Shown: piece by piece, positions 54,371-63,440 of the stretch
Position numbering within the stretch: position 1 is the stretch's first letter
Layout: every line of letters begins with the position of its first letter
Origin: Bacteroidales bacterium
Lineage (GTDB): Bacteria > Bacteroidota > Bacteroidia > Bacteroidales > Lentimicrobiaceae
Direction of reading: 5' to 3'
DNA length: 64,000 bases
Assembly (NCBI GenBank): GCA_016709025.1
Contig: JADJEQ010000043.1
Span: 59,817 to 123,816, forward strand
The notes under the pieces: generated by a model
Seen by the model: the letters and a program-made list of their open reading frames with translations, nothing else
Told to the model about the DNA's origin: nothing
Database searches by the model: none
Translations under genes and position numbers: made by a program

Positions 54371-55141
54371 CTAATAAGATTTGCCTCCTCCCAGTATGCC
54401 TCCGAGGATGGAACCACCGACTCCGCCGATGCCTTTGCTTTCTTCGCGGTTGGTGCGGGAAGCGGATATAATCCTGTCGGCAAGGCGTGAAAAGGGAAGG
54501 CTCTGCAGGTATACGAGGCCGGGCCCGGTTAGTTTTACCAGAAACAGCCCCTCACCACCGAAAAGTGCATTTGTAAAACCGCCGATGAAACGAATGTCAT
54601 AATCTACCGAGGGATGAAACGCAACCAGACAGCCGGTATCAACATGCAATACTTCGCCCGGTTGAAGATTCCTCTGTATGATTGCACCTCCGGCCTGAAC
54701 AAACGCCAGCCCCTGGCCTGAAAGCCTTTGCAGGATAAAGCCCTCTCCACCAAAAAGGCCAGCTCCGATTTTCTTTGTGAAAGCAATATCGATGTCGATC
54801 CCATTGGCAGCACAAAGGAATGAGTCTTTCTGGCAGAGGAATTCTCCTCCCAGCTTGTCGAGATCAAGCGGGATGATCTTGCCGGGATATGGCGCTCCGA
54901 ATGCAACCCTGCGCCGGTTGTGAGCCGAATTGAGAAAGGTGGTGATAAAGAATCCGTCGCCGGTGAGCATGCGCTTAAATCCTTTGAAAAGCCCACCTCC
55001 GGTGGTAGTTTGCATTTCGATGCCATCATCCATGTACATCATGGCGCCTACCTCGGCACGAACGCCTTCTGAAGGGTCAAGTTCAACCTCAATCAGTTGC
55101 ATATCGTCTCCAAAAATCTTGTAATCAATTACATCTGCCAT
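54371..55141 (-). CDS. AIM24/TIGR00266 family protein
   Basis: This is a 256-residue protein of the TIGR00266/AIM24 type: a single beta-helix-like domain with DDMQLIEVELDPSEGVRAEVGAMMYM split across residues 12-36, ITTFLNSAHNRRRVAFGAPYPGKI near 66, GGEGFILQRLSGQGLAFVQAGG near 128 and NALFGGEGLFLVKLTGPGLVYLQSLP near 190. It ends with a glycine-rich tail (GGVGGSILGGILGGGKSY), often membrane-seeking. The function in bacteria is not known. Confidence 0.88.
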   Translation of the reverse strand: MADVIDYKIFGDDMQLIEVELDPSEGVRAEVGAMMYMDDGIEMQTTTGGGLFKGFKRMLTGDGFFITTFLNSAHNRRRVAFGAPYPGKIIPLDLDKLGGEFLCQKDSFLCAANGIDIDIAFTKKIGAGLFGGEGFILQRLSGQGLAFVQAGGAIIQRNLQPGEVLHVDTGCLVAFHPSVDYDIRFIGGFTNALFGGEGLFLVKLTGPGLVYLQSLPFSRLADRIISASRTNREESKGIGGVGGSILGGILGGGKSY

Positions 55142-55246
55142 ATTTATTGATGTTTTGGTGGTTTGTCAAAGCAAATTTAGAAAGAAAAGGGGTTGACCAA
55201 TGAAAAAATCTTGTTTGAAAAATTTTAGTAATTCGTCTAAATGTAT

Positions 55247-55254
55247 TACTTTTG
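55247..55254 (+). promoter_or_regulatory. -7 promoter element of tRNA-His
   Basis: TACTTTTG fits TAnnTTTG and lies 18 bases before the tRNA. An AT-rich TTTTA about 20 bases upstream could be a weak -33 element. Confidence 0.4.
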
Positions 55255-55272
55255 CCACTCTTAACAAACATG

Positions 55273-55346
55273 GTGGTTTTAGCTCAGTTGGTTAGAGCGT
55301 CTGATTGTGGTTCAGAAGGTCGTGGGTTCGAGCCCCATATTCCACC
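55273..55346 (+). tRNA. tRNA-His (GUG)
   Basis: The cloverleaf is complete: D arm GCTC..GAGC, anticodon stem TCTGA/TCAGA around TTGTGGT (anticodon GTG), T arm GTGGG-TTCGAGC-CCCAT, and the His-specific C73. The base before (55272) is G, so the extra G-1 is encoded. CCA is not encoded. In the acceptor stem, positions 5-68 and 6-67 are T against T, giving two adjacent mismatches in a seven-pair stem. Confidence 0.95.
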
Positions 55347-55353
55347 CGAAAAT

Positions 55354-55380
55354 AAAGCCGGTTTTTGCCGGCTTTTTTTA
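55354..55380 (+). terminator. Terminator of tRNA-His
   Basis: The 8-bp stem AAAGCCGG / CCGGCTTT with a 6-base loop is followed by a T-run, 7 bases after the tRNA. Confidence 0.85.
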
Positions 55381-55516
55381 TGTAAACGCCCTTATTAAGC
55401 TAGTCTGAAGTTCTGGTGATTACTGTAATTGTTTTTCCTTTCAGGAACACCATTTTTACCGAATAAGAATCCCCTTATTTATCAGATGCTCGCATTTACC
55501 TAAGATTCTGTATATT

Positions 55517-57106
55517 TCAAATCTTATGACCAGGCATTTGCCCCTGTTGTTGTTTGACCAGTTTATGCGTAAATGTTGATTTACCGGTTTGAATAATGAT
55601 ATAATAAATTCCGGCCGAAAGATTTGAAACTGAGAAATCGTTTGTAAAAAACTCCTGTATTAACTTTCCTTGCAGGTTACAGAGTCTGATACTTTCAATT
55701 TTTGAGTTGAGATTGCTTAAATGAACAATATCCGTTGTTGGATTTGGATAAATAAGTATATTATTTTCAAGATGATTATTTTCCGGAATACCTATAGGAT
55801 TGGTTATATCAATCAATTGCGGCAGAAGCAGTAATAAATCACCCTGAACGAATTGCATATCCCAGCAATGATAATTGATATTAGGTTGATGAGAAAAAGA
55901 ACTTGTATCAGGGATAGGTATTTCAGGAAATAGTATATCCGGCGGTGTTTTTGGATTTGGTATGATTCTCAGGTCGTTGGGAATCGAATTCGTTTCAATC
56001 ATTAAATAGGTGCAACCTGGTTTTGTTGCATCACACGAAAACCGGGCATTGAACATATCGTCAAATCCCCAATATTGCGTGCTATCCGGCGAAACAGAAA
56101 TGTATCGGGTTACCGGCTTATTGGTGAGATAGTTAAAATCATAATTCGAATCCTGATGTTTACAGGGTGTATGTTTATCATAGGTTTGGTATAAAAGGCC
56201 TTTATCAGCAAAATAGTGGTTATAAAAAAATGAGACTGAATCGAGACCGAGTCCATCGTGCCCACTTTCCCATGTGCGCCAACTGATCATGCATCCGCTT
56301 TCAGGTTCGGAGCTTAATGTTTTAATGTGTTCGAGTGAGCCACCGGTTCTGCTTCCTATTGCAGAATAATTTGGTTCCCCTCCCGAAATGGCAACAACTA
56401 ATTTTGATAAAAGGGCAGGGTTATTGTCAAATTTTTTCCTTAATAAAAACCTCATAAGATCTGCTCCTTGCGAGTGACCCATCAGAATAATTTTGTTGCC
56501 CATATTGTATTTCTCAAGGTAATTATCAAAGGCTGCTTCAATATCCAGGTAAGCTGTTTCCATGTAATCAGCCTGTTGCAATTTATCCTGCTCAGTGGGT
56601 GTTGGATGCATAAATACGCCAATGGTCGCTTGTTGGTAATACGGGACAAAAACTCTACCGAATTGGGCATAGATACCCACCTGCTCTGTGTATACAAATT
56701 TCGCCGCATTTGTATCAATTGCCGACATACTTGTGTTGCCGGAGGTTTGATTTAAGTCAATAGTAGGATATACATAAAATATATCTACTCCTGTATCTGT
56801 TGTAGCCGCGGTGTAATTTATGGTAGTATCCACTGTAAGGTCTGACGACAAAACAGCCAATGTGAGTGATTGCTGTCGGGCAATATCAGTAGATCTCAAT
56901 ATAGGATGACACATCCAATTCTGCGGAAGATCATAATTAACCGAAGATTGAGCAACTGCCGAAGCAGAGGTTACAACAATCAGGGCGATTAAGATGACTA
57001 CCTGCAAATCAAAAATACAATTTATAGCCTTTTTAGGTGTAGTGTAGAGTTTTGACAGTAAAATATCCGGGTTTTTTATCATTTTGTTTTTTATTTTCCT
57101 ACTCAT
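55517..57106 (-). CDS. Secreted DUF3089 (alpha/beta hydrolase-like) protein with T9SS sorting domain
   Basis: This 529-residue protein has an N-terminal hydrophobic export signal (VVILIALIVVTSASAVAQ, ending near 53). The DUF3089 body (about 60-330) contains DIFYVYPTIDLNQ and the nucleophile elbow ILMGHSQGADLMRFLLR (GHSQG near 209). After a linker, residues about 440-520 form a type A T9SS C-terminal domain: NILIYPNPTTDIVHLSNL, then LSAGIYYIIIQTGKSTFTHKLVK. A 12-residue tail follows the sorting domain. It is probably exported as a hydrolase; substrate unknown. The start may be 57106 or ATG 57082. Confidence 0.87.
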   Translation of the reverse strand: MSRKIKNKMIKNPDILLSKLYTTPKKAINCIFDLQVVILIALIVVTSASAVAQSSVNYDLPQNWMCHPILRSTDIARQQSLTLAVLSSDLTVDTTINYTAATTDTGVDIFYVYPTIDLNQTSGNTSMSAIDTNAAKFVYTEQVGIYAQFGRVFVPYYQQATIGVFMHPTPTEQDKLQQADYMETAYLDIEAAFDNYLEKYNMGNKIILMGHSQGADLMRFLLRKKFDNNPALLSKLVVAISGGEPNYSAIGSRTGGSLEHIKTLSSEPESGCMISWRTWESGHDGLGLDSVSFFYNHYFADKGLLYQTYDKHTPCKHQDSNYDFNYLTNKPVTRYISVSPDSTQYWGFDDMFNARFSCDATKPGCTYLMIETNSIPNDLRIIPNPKTPPDILFPEIPIPDTSSFSHQPNINYHCWDMQFVQGDLLLLLPQLIDITNPIGIPENNHLENNILIYPNPTTDIVHLSNLNSKIESIRLCNLQGKLIQEFFTNDFSVSNLSAGIYYIIIQTGKSTFTHKLVKQQQGQMPGHKI

Positions 57107-57529
57107 TGGCTTTTCGGTGTCGCCCCGTTTTTTGTGTAGTTTGCGGACTCTACTCTTTTATAGTAATCATTTTTTGTCGCCGAAGTAATCAGCCTTTTTT
57201 TGACCTATGTGTATATTTAGTGCTGAATGCAAAAAGAGTAAGTTTCTGAAAGTCGTCAGATTTATTTTTTTTTGCGAAACTAATTCTACTTATCAGGAGC
57301 CTAATCAATCGGCTGTGGATCGATCTACATGAATTATATTCGATTCTGCTTCTTAATCAATCATTCCAATATTGGATATAATTAAAATCATCAGACCTGC
57401 TTTTTATTGGTATAAGAATAAATCAGAAAAAGAAATTGAAGATACATGGGAGTGTTGAAAATCTTTTACAACAACATGCTCGCCTATTGGAAAAATATCC
57501 CTTTAATTTACCCGCCAAACAGTCACAAT

Positions 57530-58796
57530 TTATAACCATAAATTTGTATGCTTATCAAATTGCGCACTGAATTTTTCGATTTCGGTTTTGGAATTTGAAG
57601 TTTAATGGCCATTGTCTTCCAGGTTTTAACAACAACTTACCACTTCCTGAATAATTCCTGAACATTGTTTCCGGTCAAGCATGTATTCTTCGCATGAATC
57701 CAGTAATATTTTTTAAGCTCTATTCATTTGATGAAGAGGAGATAAGCAAACTCTGGAAATCATTTAATGAAGGATTTATATCATAAGCTGGAGAAAGCGT
57801 CCAACCTTTTGCCTGCAGCAGAAAACCATGATTCCGGAAATGGTCATCGGTATTGCCTGTGCAAATATTAAATGCCACCCGACGGTATAGTTCTCTGAGA
57901 TTGTCCTCGACACTGGTGCACCCTTTAAGTATAAAATCCACTATATCCGGATAACCGTATCCATTTGCATAATTGTCACCATCAGAGCGTCCAAGCATGG
58001 TCATTGCCGATGCAAAATGAATGCGTTTGCCTCCTTTAGTCCGGTCGAAACGCTCCGACAACAAAGTGTGATATTTCTCACCACCGGAAACCAATCGCGT
58101 AACAGCTGCTTGTAAACCAGCTTTTTGAGCAAGCTGATGTAAGAAATGTTCCCAAAGCCCTACATCGTAATCGTCATTTCGGGACGGGAATTTTGCTATA
58201 AAAAGTCTTTTGTTTTCATCTATGATGCTGGCTTTAGGGCGTGCTCCTCCCAAAGATGATCCGGGTTGGAGCAATTGGTCAATCCATTTCCCGTCGGGTA
58301 ACTCATTTTTTTCTTCGCTGTGCTCAATTTCCATACTTGCCTGCAATAACGCCCGTAAGTTTGTCAATGGTGGAATACGGAGTGCTGAGTGCTGATTTAT
58401 GAACTCTCCATTGGGATCGGTTCTGAAACGGAAACCTCCCATTCTTGAAAAATCGTCAATACCCATCAAATGATCGAATGAAGAGAGCTTTCTTACAGGG
58501 CGATTTTCTTCATTCGCCAGAATTTGTTCCCTCCTGTTAAGTAACATTCTCCCCCAACGATCGGGCAGCGCATCCGAAAAACAACCAAAGATGTCTTTCC
58601 CCGGATGGGTATATTGCATGCCCGGATAGTTATTGATGTCGTCGCCTAACAAGATATCGTTATGATTTTTCAGCCATTCTCTGCTATATTGAAAGCCATA
58701 GGTTTCTGAGCCACGAAGATTTTCGAAGCTCAATTCGCCGATTAACTCCACCTCTTTTAACCAGTCGAAATCCCCATAGACCCACAATTTCATCAT
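57530..58796 (-). pseudogene. hipA: Broken hipA (serine/threonine kinase toxin of a HipBA module)
   Basis: The open part (57720-58796, 358 codons) has intact kinase motifs: GSSLGGARPKASI (ATP loop), NTDDHFRNHGF (316-319 catalytic aspartate) and SPAYDINP (metal site). The reading frame then stops after SSNE. Beyond the stop, other frames encode what should follow: LLDSCEEYMLDRKQCSGII, then VKTWKTMAIKLQIP, then TEIEKFSAQFDKHTNLW up to a stop at 57530. At least one stop and several indels therefore remove the last 60 residues. The gene is next to a broken hipB antitoxin gene. Confidence 0.8.
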
Positions 58797-58802
58797 ATAT
58801 TA

Positions 58803-59105
58803 TTACTTTTTTGCAGCCCTTTTTCTTGTTTTCAAACCCAAATCCTGTAAAGCCTTGCCCATCATATCATCTTTAGCCAGACAAAGAATGTCGTCGTCCA
58901 ATTGCAATGCGTATAACACACGCAGATAGATACCGACAGATACTGTTGGAGTGCCTTTTCAACACGTGATACGGTTAACTCCGGAAGCCGTAGCCCGTTC
59001 TGCGATTTGAGCAATGCTGAGATTACGCCTCAGGCGGGCTAACTTAATCTGCTCACCGACTGTTTGCATTTTTAGTTGTAGTTTTCCAGGAAGTTTGTTC
59101 CCCAT
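58803..59105 (-). pseudogene. hipB: Broken hipB-like antitoxin (XRE helix-turn-helix)
   Basis: The frame from ATG 59105 gives VGEQIKLARLRRNLSIAQIA, the start of an XRE helix-turn-helix, then breaks after ERATASG. A second frame gives LTVSRVEK and a third TPTVSVGIYLRVLYALQL and on to LGLKTRKRAAKK with a stop at 58803. Two indels restore a normal protein of about 100 residues. It is 6 bases upstream of hipA, the usual antitoxin-toxin order. Confidence 0.78.
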
Positions 59106-59600
59106 CGTATTTTGTGTTTAACCTATCATATAATATGCAAATATAAGGATAATTACTTATTATATGATGGGTTAGATGGTTTTTATTTCAGAAAGAAGAT
59201 GGATTAACTATAACCTTGGTATTTTAAATTTTTATTTGTTCATACGCTTAGACTGACAGTCATCCTGGGGTGTAAGTTATTTCATAAAAAGCGATAAAAT
59301 GTCTCCCTAATCCAAATGCTCCCACACATCGTCATCCTGAGCGGATGATAGACAGGCTCTCGACTCCGCTCAGTGTGACATTCATTTAATTATCAAGGAA
59401 TCATTTATGAAACTTTCGGTAACCAAACATGATGTGTAATAAACAGATAATCTGATACTTTCTCAATTGCGCCAATGGTAGCGAAGTCTATGGATACTTT
59501 TTCATTTTATTTTCAGATACGAAACCTTAACTAAACGACATTGAATATAATTGATGAATCATCTCGACTCAAGTCCTGTTATTGGTAACAGTAATTAAAC
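59106..59600. other. Intergenic with one dispersed inverted repeat
   Basis: No gene is seen in these 495 bases apart from the inverted repeat at 59331-59379. Upstream of hipB the TATATGATAGG / ATTATATGATGGG region (59124-59172) has repeated TATATGAT words that could be a HipB operator. Confidence 0.3.
59331..59379. repeat. Dispersed GC-rich inverted repeat (CTGAGCGGA type)
   Basis: GTCATCCTGAGCGGA (59331-59345) and TCCGCTCAGTGTGAC (59365-59379) are inverted with two mismatches. The same word CCTGAGCG occurs at 54344-54351. It is probably a mobile or REP-like sequence. Confidence 0.5.
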
Positions 59601-60101
59601 TTAGCAAATATCTATCGTGATTAGTGTCAGGAACCATCTGTTATTTTTCTTCTCAAATCCCATTTGGTAAATCAACCCGATTTCCTTTCTGTAGTTTTCA
59701 ATCAGAATTTTTGATTTGCTGATTGATACAGTGTTACTATCCAAGGGTTATAAAATCGGATCTGAAGTCTGTTTAAATATTCCCAATTCTTGTCGCTGAG
59801 AATAATTGTCGAATCACATTCCCCAATTACTCAAGTAATGAAGATTCAATACGTTCTTTTGAAAGGTAGAATCGGAAATGAATTTCGCGTAAAAATCATT
59901 AAAATCATTGGGTAAAGAGTCTATGGTATTAAAAGTTTCTGTTTCTTCAAGGAACCAAACTTTCTTTTGATCGATTTTAACCCAGATATTATCTTTTTCA
60001 GTTTGATCAATGTTGGACGTGGTTTCTTTCGTCGCAACAGTATTCCTTGAATCACAGGAACAAATTCCCAGGAGGAAAAAAATGCAGAATAACTGTTTCA
60101 T
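59601..60101 (-). pseudogene. Broken lipoprotein gene (DUF4348-like)
   Basis: The open part (59814-60101) encodes a lipoprotein leader MKQLFCIFFLLGICSC and the phrase FNDFYAKFISDSTFQ, which resembles DUF4348 lipoproteins of Bacteroidota. The frame ends at LSNWGM. Other frames continue with ILSDKNWEYLNRLQI and then SKSKILIENYRKEIGLIYQM and FEKKNNRWFLTLITIDIC before a stop at 59601. Two indels or more break the gene. Function unknown. Confidence 0.6.
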
Positions 60102-60215
60102 TTTCGCGCCAAAACTTCTTTAAATTAAATAAATAAGTGAGCGTTTTTGTTATCCACCCTGCCGACTTACCTGCCTCATGAGACTATCTGGCTTGTCGGT
60201 TCCTGTTCTTTTTAG

Positions 60216-60576
60216 TTACGGCAGTTGTTGCCCGAAAGTAATCAGGTTGTTGTCAGGGTCAAGTAACGAAAATTCCTTTTGTCGCCATGGTTTGGTTTGC
60301 AAATATCCCAGCAACCGGCATGTTAAGTTTCAGATCAAGAGCCTGTTGATACCATTCATCAATGTTGTCAGTCCTGATATAAATCTGACCATAATTTTCC
60401 AGAGGGTCAAGGTCTTTAAATTCAAAGAAATGAATCTGAATGCTGTCTTTTTGAACCATTAAGTATCCCTCGAAGTCCGCATCTCCGAATTCACGGAAAT
60501 CAAGTTTGTTTATATAAAAGTCCCTTGTTACTGACTTGTTTCGCATGGGAAGCTTTGGATGGATTTCAGTGAGCAT
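60216..60576 (-). pseudogene. Broken VOC-family (bleomycin-resistance-like) gene
   Basis: The frame from 60576 encodes MLTEIHPKLPMRNKSVTRDF and FEGYLMVQKDSIQIHFFEF, the first and second beta-alpha modules of a VOC (glyoxalase/bleomycin-resistance) protein, and stops at 60259. One base removed or added near 60298-60304 restores QTKPWRQKEFSLLDPDNN and LITFGQQLP to a stop at 60216, the expected C-terminus with the metal/ligand glutamate region. So one frameshift splits a gene of about 120 codons. Confidence 0.8.
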
Positions 60577-60583
60577 ATATTTT

Positions 60584-60705
60584 TTCAGTTGAGGTTAAAT
60601 ACGTGTTGCCAAATAAGAATAAACAACAATCCGGCCAGAAGAATTTCTCAACAAGTGTACATTTTTCTCTGTCAACCTACGCCTGTTGGCTTTTAGCATT
60701 TATAA
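60584..60705. repeat. Array repeat copy A
   Basis: This diverged repeat of about 120 bp shares blocks with copies B and C: CCGGCCAG (60631), ATTTCTCAACAAGTGTACAT (60642-60661), CAACCTACGCCTGTTGGC (60673-60690) and TTTTAGCATTTATAAAGG (60691-60708). It ends at the stop codon of the membrane protein gene and reaches to 8 bases before the VOC start. Confidence 0.7.
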
Positions 60706-61464
60706 AGGCATGTAAAATATAACTCCTCCAAATGTTCCCACCACGATCATCATCAGTATGCCTATCACTACAGAAATAGTATTGGCTAATAATGAGATAG
60801 TCAGGATGCGTGTTCTCATTTTCTCCTCAAGTTTTCTCCTGAGTAAAAGATATTCAGAGAAGCCTGAAAAAAGAGACAAGATTAAAATTAAGGCCAAAAA
60901 ATGGAAATCGTAAATCGAACCATAAATCGGTGAAAAATATATGAGGCTGTCAAAATGAAATTCGTGAAGATTAATTCCACGAAAATCCGTCTTAAATATC
61001 TAAATAATCCCAACGTATAAACAATTCCTTTTAGAATAAAAACAATCAGAAGCGCAATAAGCAAATCAGAAATAGTCTTACTGATCTTAAAATAGCTTGT
61101 TTGTTCAAGCGTAATTGACTCAGACAGAATCGTTAGTTTATATCCCCATCCATTCAGGCAATAATTCAAAATATGGAGTTATAAATGACGTATCTCTGGT
61201 ATAGACGATTAATTTTTGAAATTTCCTTGTATCCTTACCATTCTCAATTATCAGATTTAATACATTTCCATTGATCATGGAATTAACAGCAAAAGTATCA
61301 ACATCAGAAAATTCTTTTGTGTCTGATTGGATTTGAATTATTTTATTGACAGGATATGCAGTCTTATTAACAATCAGATATCTCACATGCGGGGATGGTG
61401 GAGTTGTTGCATATCCGGCATGAAAAATTAAAAGAAATTGCAATATTATAAGAGTCTGTTTCAT
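60700..61464 (-). pseudogene. Broken membrane protein gene with signal peptide
   Basis: Three overlapping frames make one protein of about 255 residues: a leader (MKQTLIILQFLLIFHAGYA) and periplasmic domain to LLPEWMG, then YKLTILSESITLEQTSYFKI with two helices (LLIALLIVFILKGIVYTLG and VELIFTNFILTASYIF), then LALILILSLFSGFSEYLL and ISVVIGILMMIVVGTFGGVI. The breaks are at a G-run near 61140-61145 (four G, three expected) and a T-run near 60900. I do not recognise the family. Confidence 0.65.
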
Positions 61465-61487
61465 TGACTGTTATTACTTTACCAGAA

Positions 61488-61630
61488 CAGTTGAGGCATT
61501 GGGCAGGTGGGCACTTTTTAAAGTATCATTCCGGCCGGTATTATTTCTCAATAAAAGTACATTCTTTGCCTTTTCAAACCTGCGTACGATAGCGTTTTTT
61601 GCCTTATTGTTGTGCAGTAGCATTTATTAT
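61488..61630. repeat. Array repeat copy B
   Basis: The copy shares CCGGCCGG (61531), ATTTCTCAATAAAAGTACAT (61542-61561), CAAACCTGCGTACGATAGCG (61575-61594) and TAGCATTTATTA (61618-61629) with copies A and C. It ends at the stop codon of the panE-like pseudogene and lies before the start of the membrane protein gene. Confidence 0.7.
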
Positions 61631-62545
61631 CTTTTTCTTGCTTTCAATTCCATTGGTAGAATACAATTATATACAAATTTGTTAATAAGTGTATCAACCC
61701 CATATTTCAAAAGCAAGTTTAACGTTATGTTCCATTCTGATATTCAATTTCCGAGGTTTTCCTTCCCCAAACGTCACGGGTCAGCGATGAAGTTGAGTCA
61801 TATGAGGGAATCTGATCATAAAGATATTGTTTTACTCAAAAGTCAGATTCAATTTTAATACCGATCTTCTGCGACAAATTATATATTTCAGAAAGCAGAT
61901 CAATCATCAGTCCCTGGTTTCTTTTAGTTCTCTCAACTCACCGTAAGTTGTTTTAGTCCACTATAACAACCCACTGACACAGATAGCGATAAATTTTTCC
62001 ACAGGTCAGCTAAAATATCATCAAATTACTGAATTTATACCGGCGCTGTCAAATATGGTTTTATTTTGTTGAGCCTCTCTGTTTTTGGTGTCTGGTTCAC
62101 CAGGCTCCAATCGTCGGGTTTACACCGGAATGATTAATTACTCCGGGTGAATCAATTTTCCTTATTATCCGGCACAATCCACCTATTATGTTTTTCTGAT
62201 GTATATTCTCTTTTAGTTCTTCAACTGCCCAAAAACACCATTTTGTAATGGAAGAACTATCGTATCATTCTTATATAATGGTTTCAAATCTTTTGAAATA
62301 TCGGTAATCTGCCGTACTTTTACTCCAAGAATCACGAAATCTACCAATCCGATTGTATCTATCTTGTCAGTTACCTTAACAGAATCTAATTTAAAATCAC
62401 CTGAATACTTTTTATTGTCAGTCCGTTTTGCTGAATTGCTTAACAGATGCTCTCCCCGTGCAACAAAAGTTACATCGAATCGGCGTTGGCAAGTTTTCCA
62501 CCAAAGTATCCGCCCACTCCTCAGTTCGATTATCGCTATTTTCAT
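61627..62545 (-). pseudogene. Broken panE-like gene (2-dehydropantoate 2-reductase family)
   Basis: The full gene of about 306 codons is still readable in pieces. The first frame has FDVTFVARGEHL, TIGLVDFVILGV and DTIVLPLQNGV, typical of ketopantoate reductase. The NADP glycine motif is lost from this frame, but adding one G at three GA sites restores GTGGVGGYFGGKLANAGF. Downstream frames give ENIHQKNIIGGLCRI, YGELRELKETRD, MIDLLSEIYNLSQKIG, YDSTSSLTRDVW and YGVDTLINKFVYNCILPMEL to a stop at 61627. In-frame stops (TAG, TGA) are also present, so this is decayed DNA. Confidence 0.85.
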
Positions 62546-62589
62546 TTCAGATTGTTATTTTATTCAGGATTCGGTAGGTGTGCATACCG

Positions 62590-62730
62590 TACGAGGTAAC
62601 ACTGGCGGACACTTTTGAAAATATCTTTTTCCAGCCAGTACAATTTTCAATAAATGTACAATCTTTCTCCCTTACAACCATGCGCCCTATAGCGTTTTAG
62701 CCTTTGTTGAGGCTCATTATTCATTTTTAG
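62590..62730. repeat. Array repeat copy C
   Basis: The copy shares CCAGCCAGTA (62631), ATTTTCAATAAATGTACA (62643-62660), CAACCATGCGCCCTATAGCG (62675-62694) and GCCTTTGTTGAGGCTCATTA (62700-62719). It lies between the start of the panE-like gene and the end of the next broken frame. Confidence 0.68.
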
Positions 62731-63440
62731 TGGTTCATCCTCGTTTATAATAGATTTATAGTATTTCCCCTATTTCAAATCTCTGTTTTACAAGAGTATC
62801 AATAGTTCTTTATTGTCACGATCCAATTTATCCAAACTTCACTCTAAACCATTTCTCTAAAAGATAGTTCTTGTAATTTTTATAGATAATTTAATTTCTT
62901 GATATACCTTTTTCAATTTATAATTTGGTACCAAATCTGTTTGCAAATAAAAGAATCCATTAGAAACGTATCTTACATATCGTTTTATCTTTTACTAATT
63001 TTGTTCAGGCATCCATTCATCATTATTCTCATTATTAAATATGTAAAGGGATTTTTTGTTTAATCATCAACTAGAATCGGCTCATCCTCAAACAATATTG
63101 AATCAGATTTTGTAAATACTACACTAATGCATCTGTCAAACAATCCCACATTGGAGGTCCAAAGGAGTCAAATAACTATTTCCTGTATTTAAAATATCTT
63201 ATTAATGCAGTATCAAAATACCTTGAATCTTCATTCCCTATAATGAAACTAAAAGTAATCATAATAATTTGTTAGACTCTTTACTGAATCCAGGCTTCTA
63301 TATCGAATTAGTAGATCTTTCGCCATTTTTGATAACAACTATTCATCAAATCACACAGAAAAGCAATATTCCAATTTCCCAAAGTTTCTCATAATAAGCT
63401 CTAACGGTAGCTATACGCGTTAAGCTGCATTTCATAAGTT
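62720..63440 (-). pseudogene. Unrecognised broken gene
   Basis: No long open frame remains, but protein-like runs occur in different minus-strand frames: FDSFGPPMWDCLTDALV (about 63128-63178), FEDEPILVDD (about 63065-63095) and SNGFFYLQTDLVPNYKL (about 62920-62970). Together with repeat copy C at its 3' side, this fits one more decayed gene of the array. The family is unknown. Confidence 0.35.

Noticed and set aside
61499..61858. 119-codon open frame on the plus strand
   Set aside because: It is antisense to repeat B and the 3' end of the panE-like pseudogene, whose readable minus-strand fragments explain the region.
60584..62730. Canonical integron attC sites in repeats A, B and C
   Set aside because: I looked for paired RYYYAAC and GTTRRRY ends and for left-right complementarity and did not find a consistent set; only the gene-repeat layout resembles an integron.
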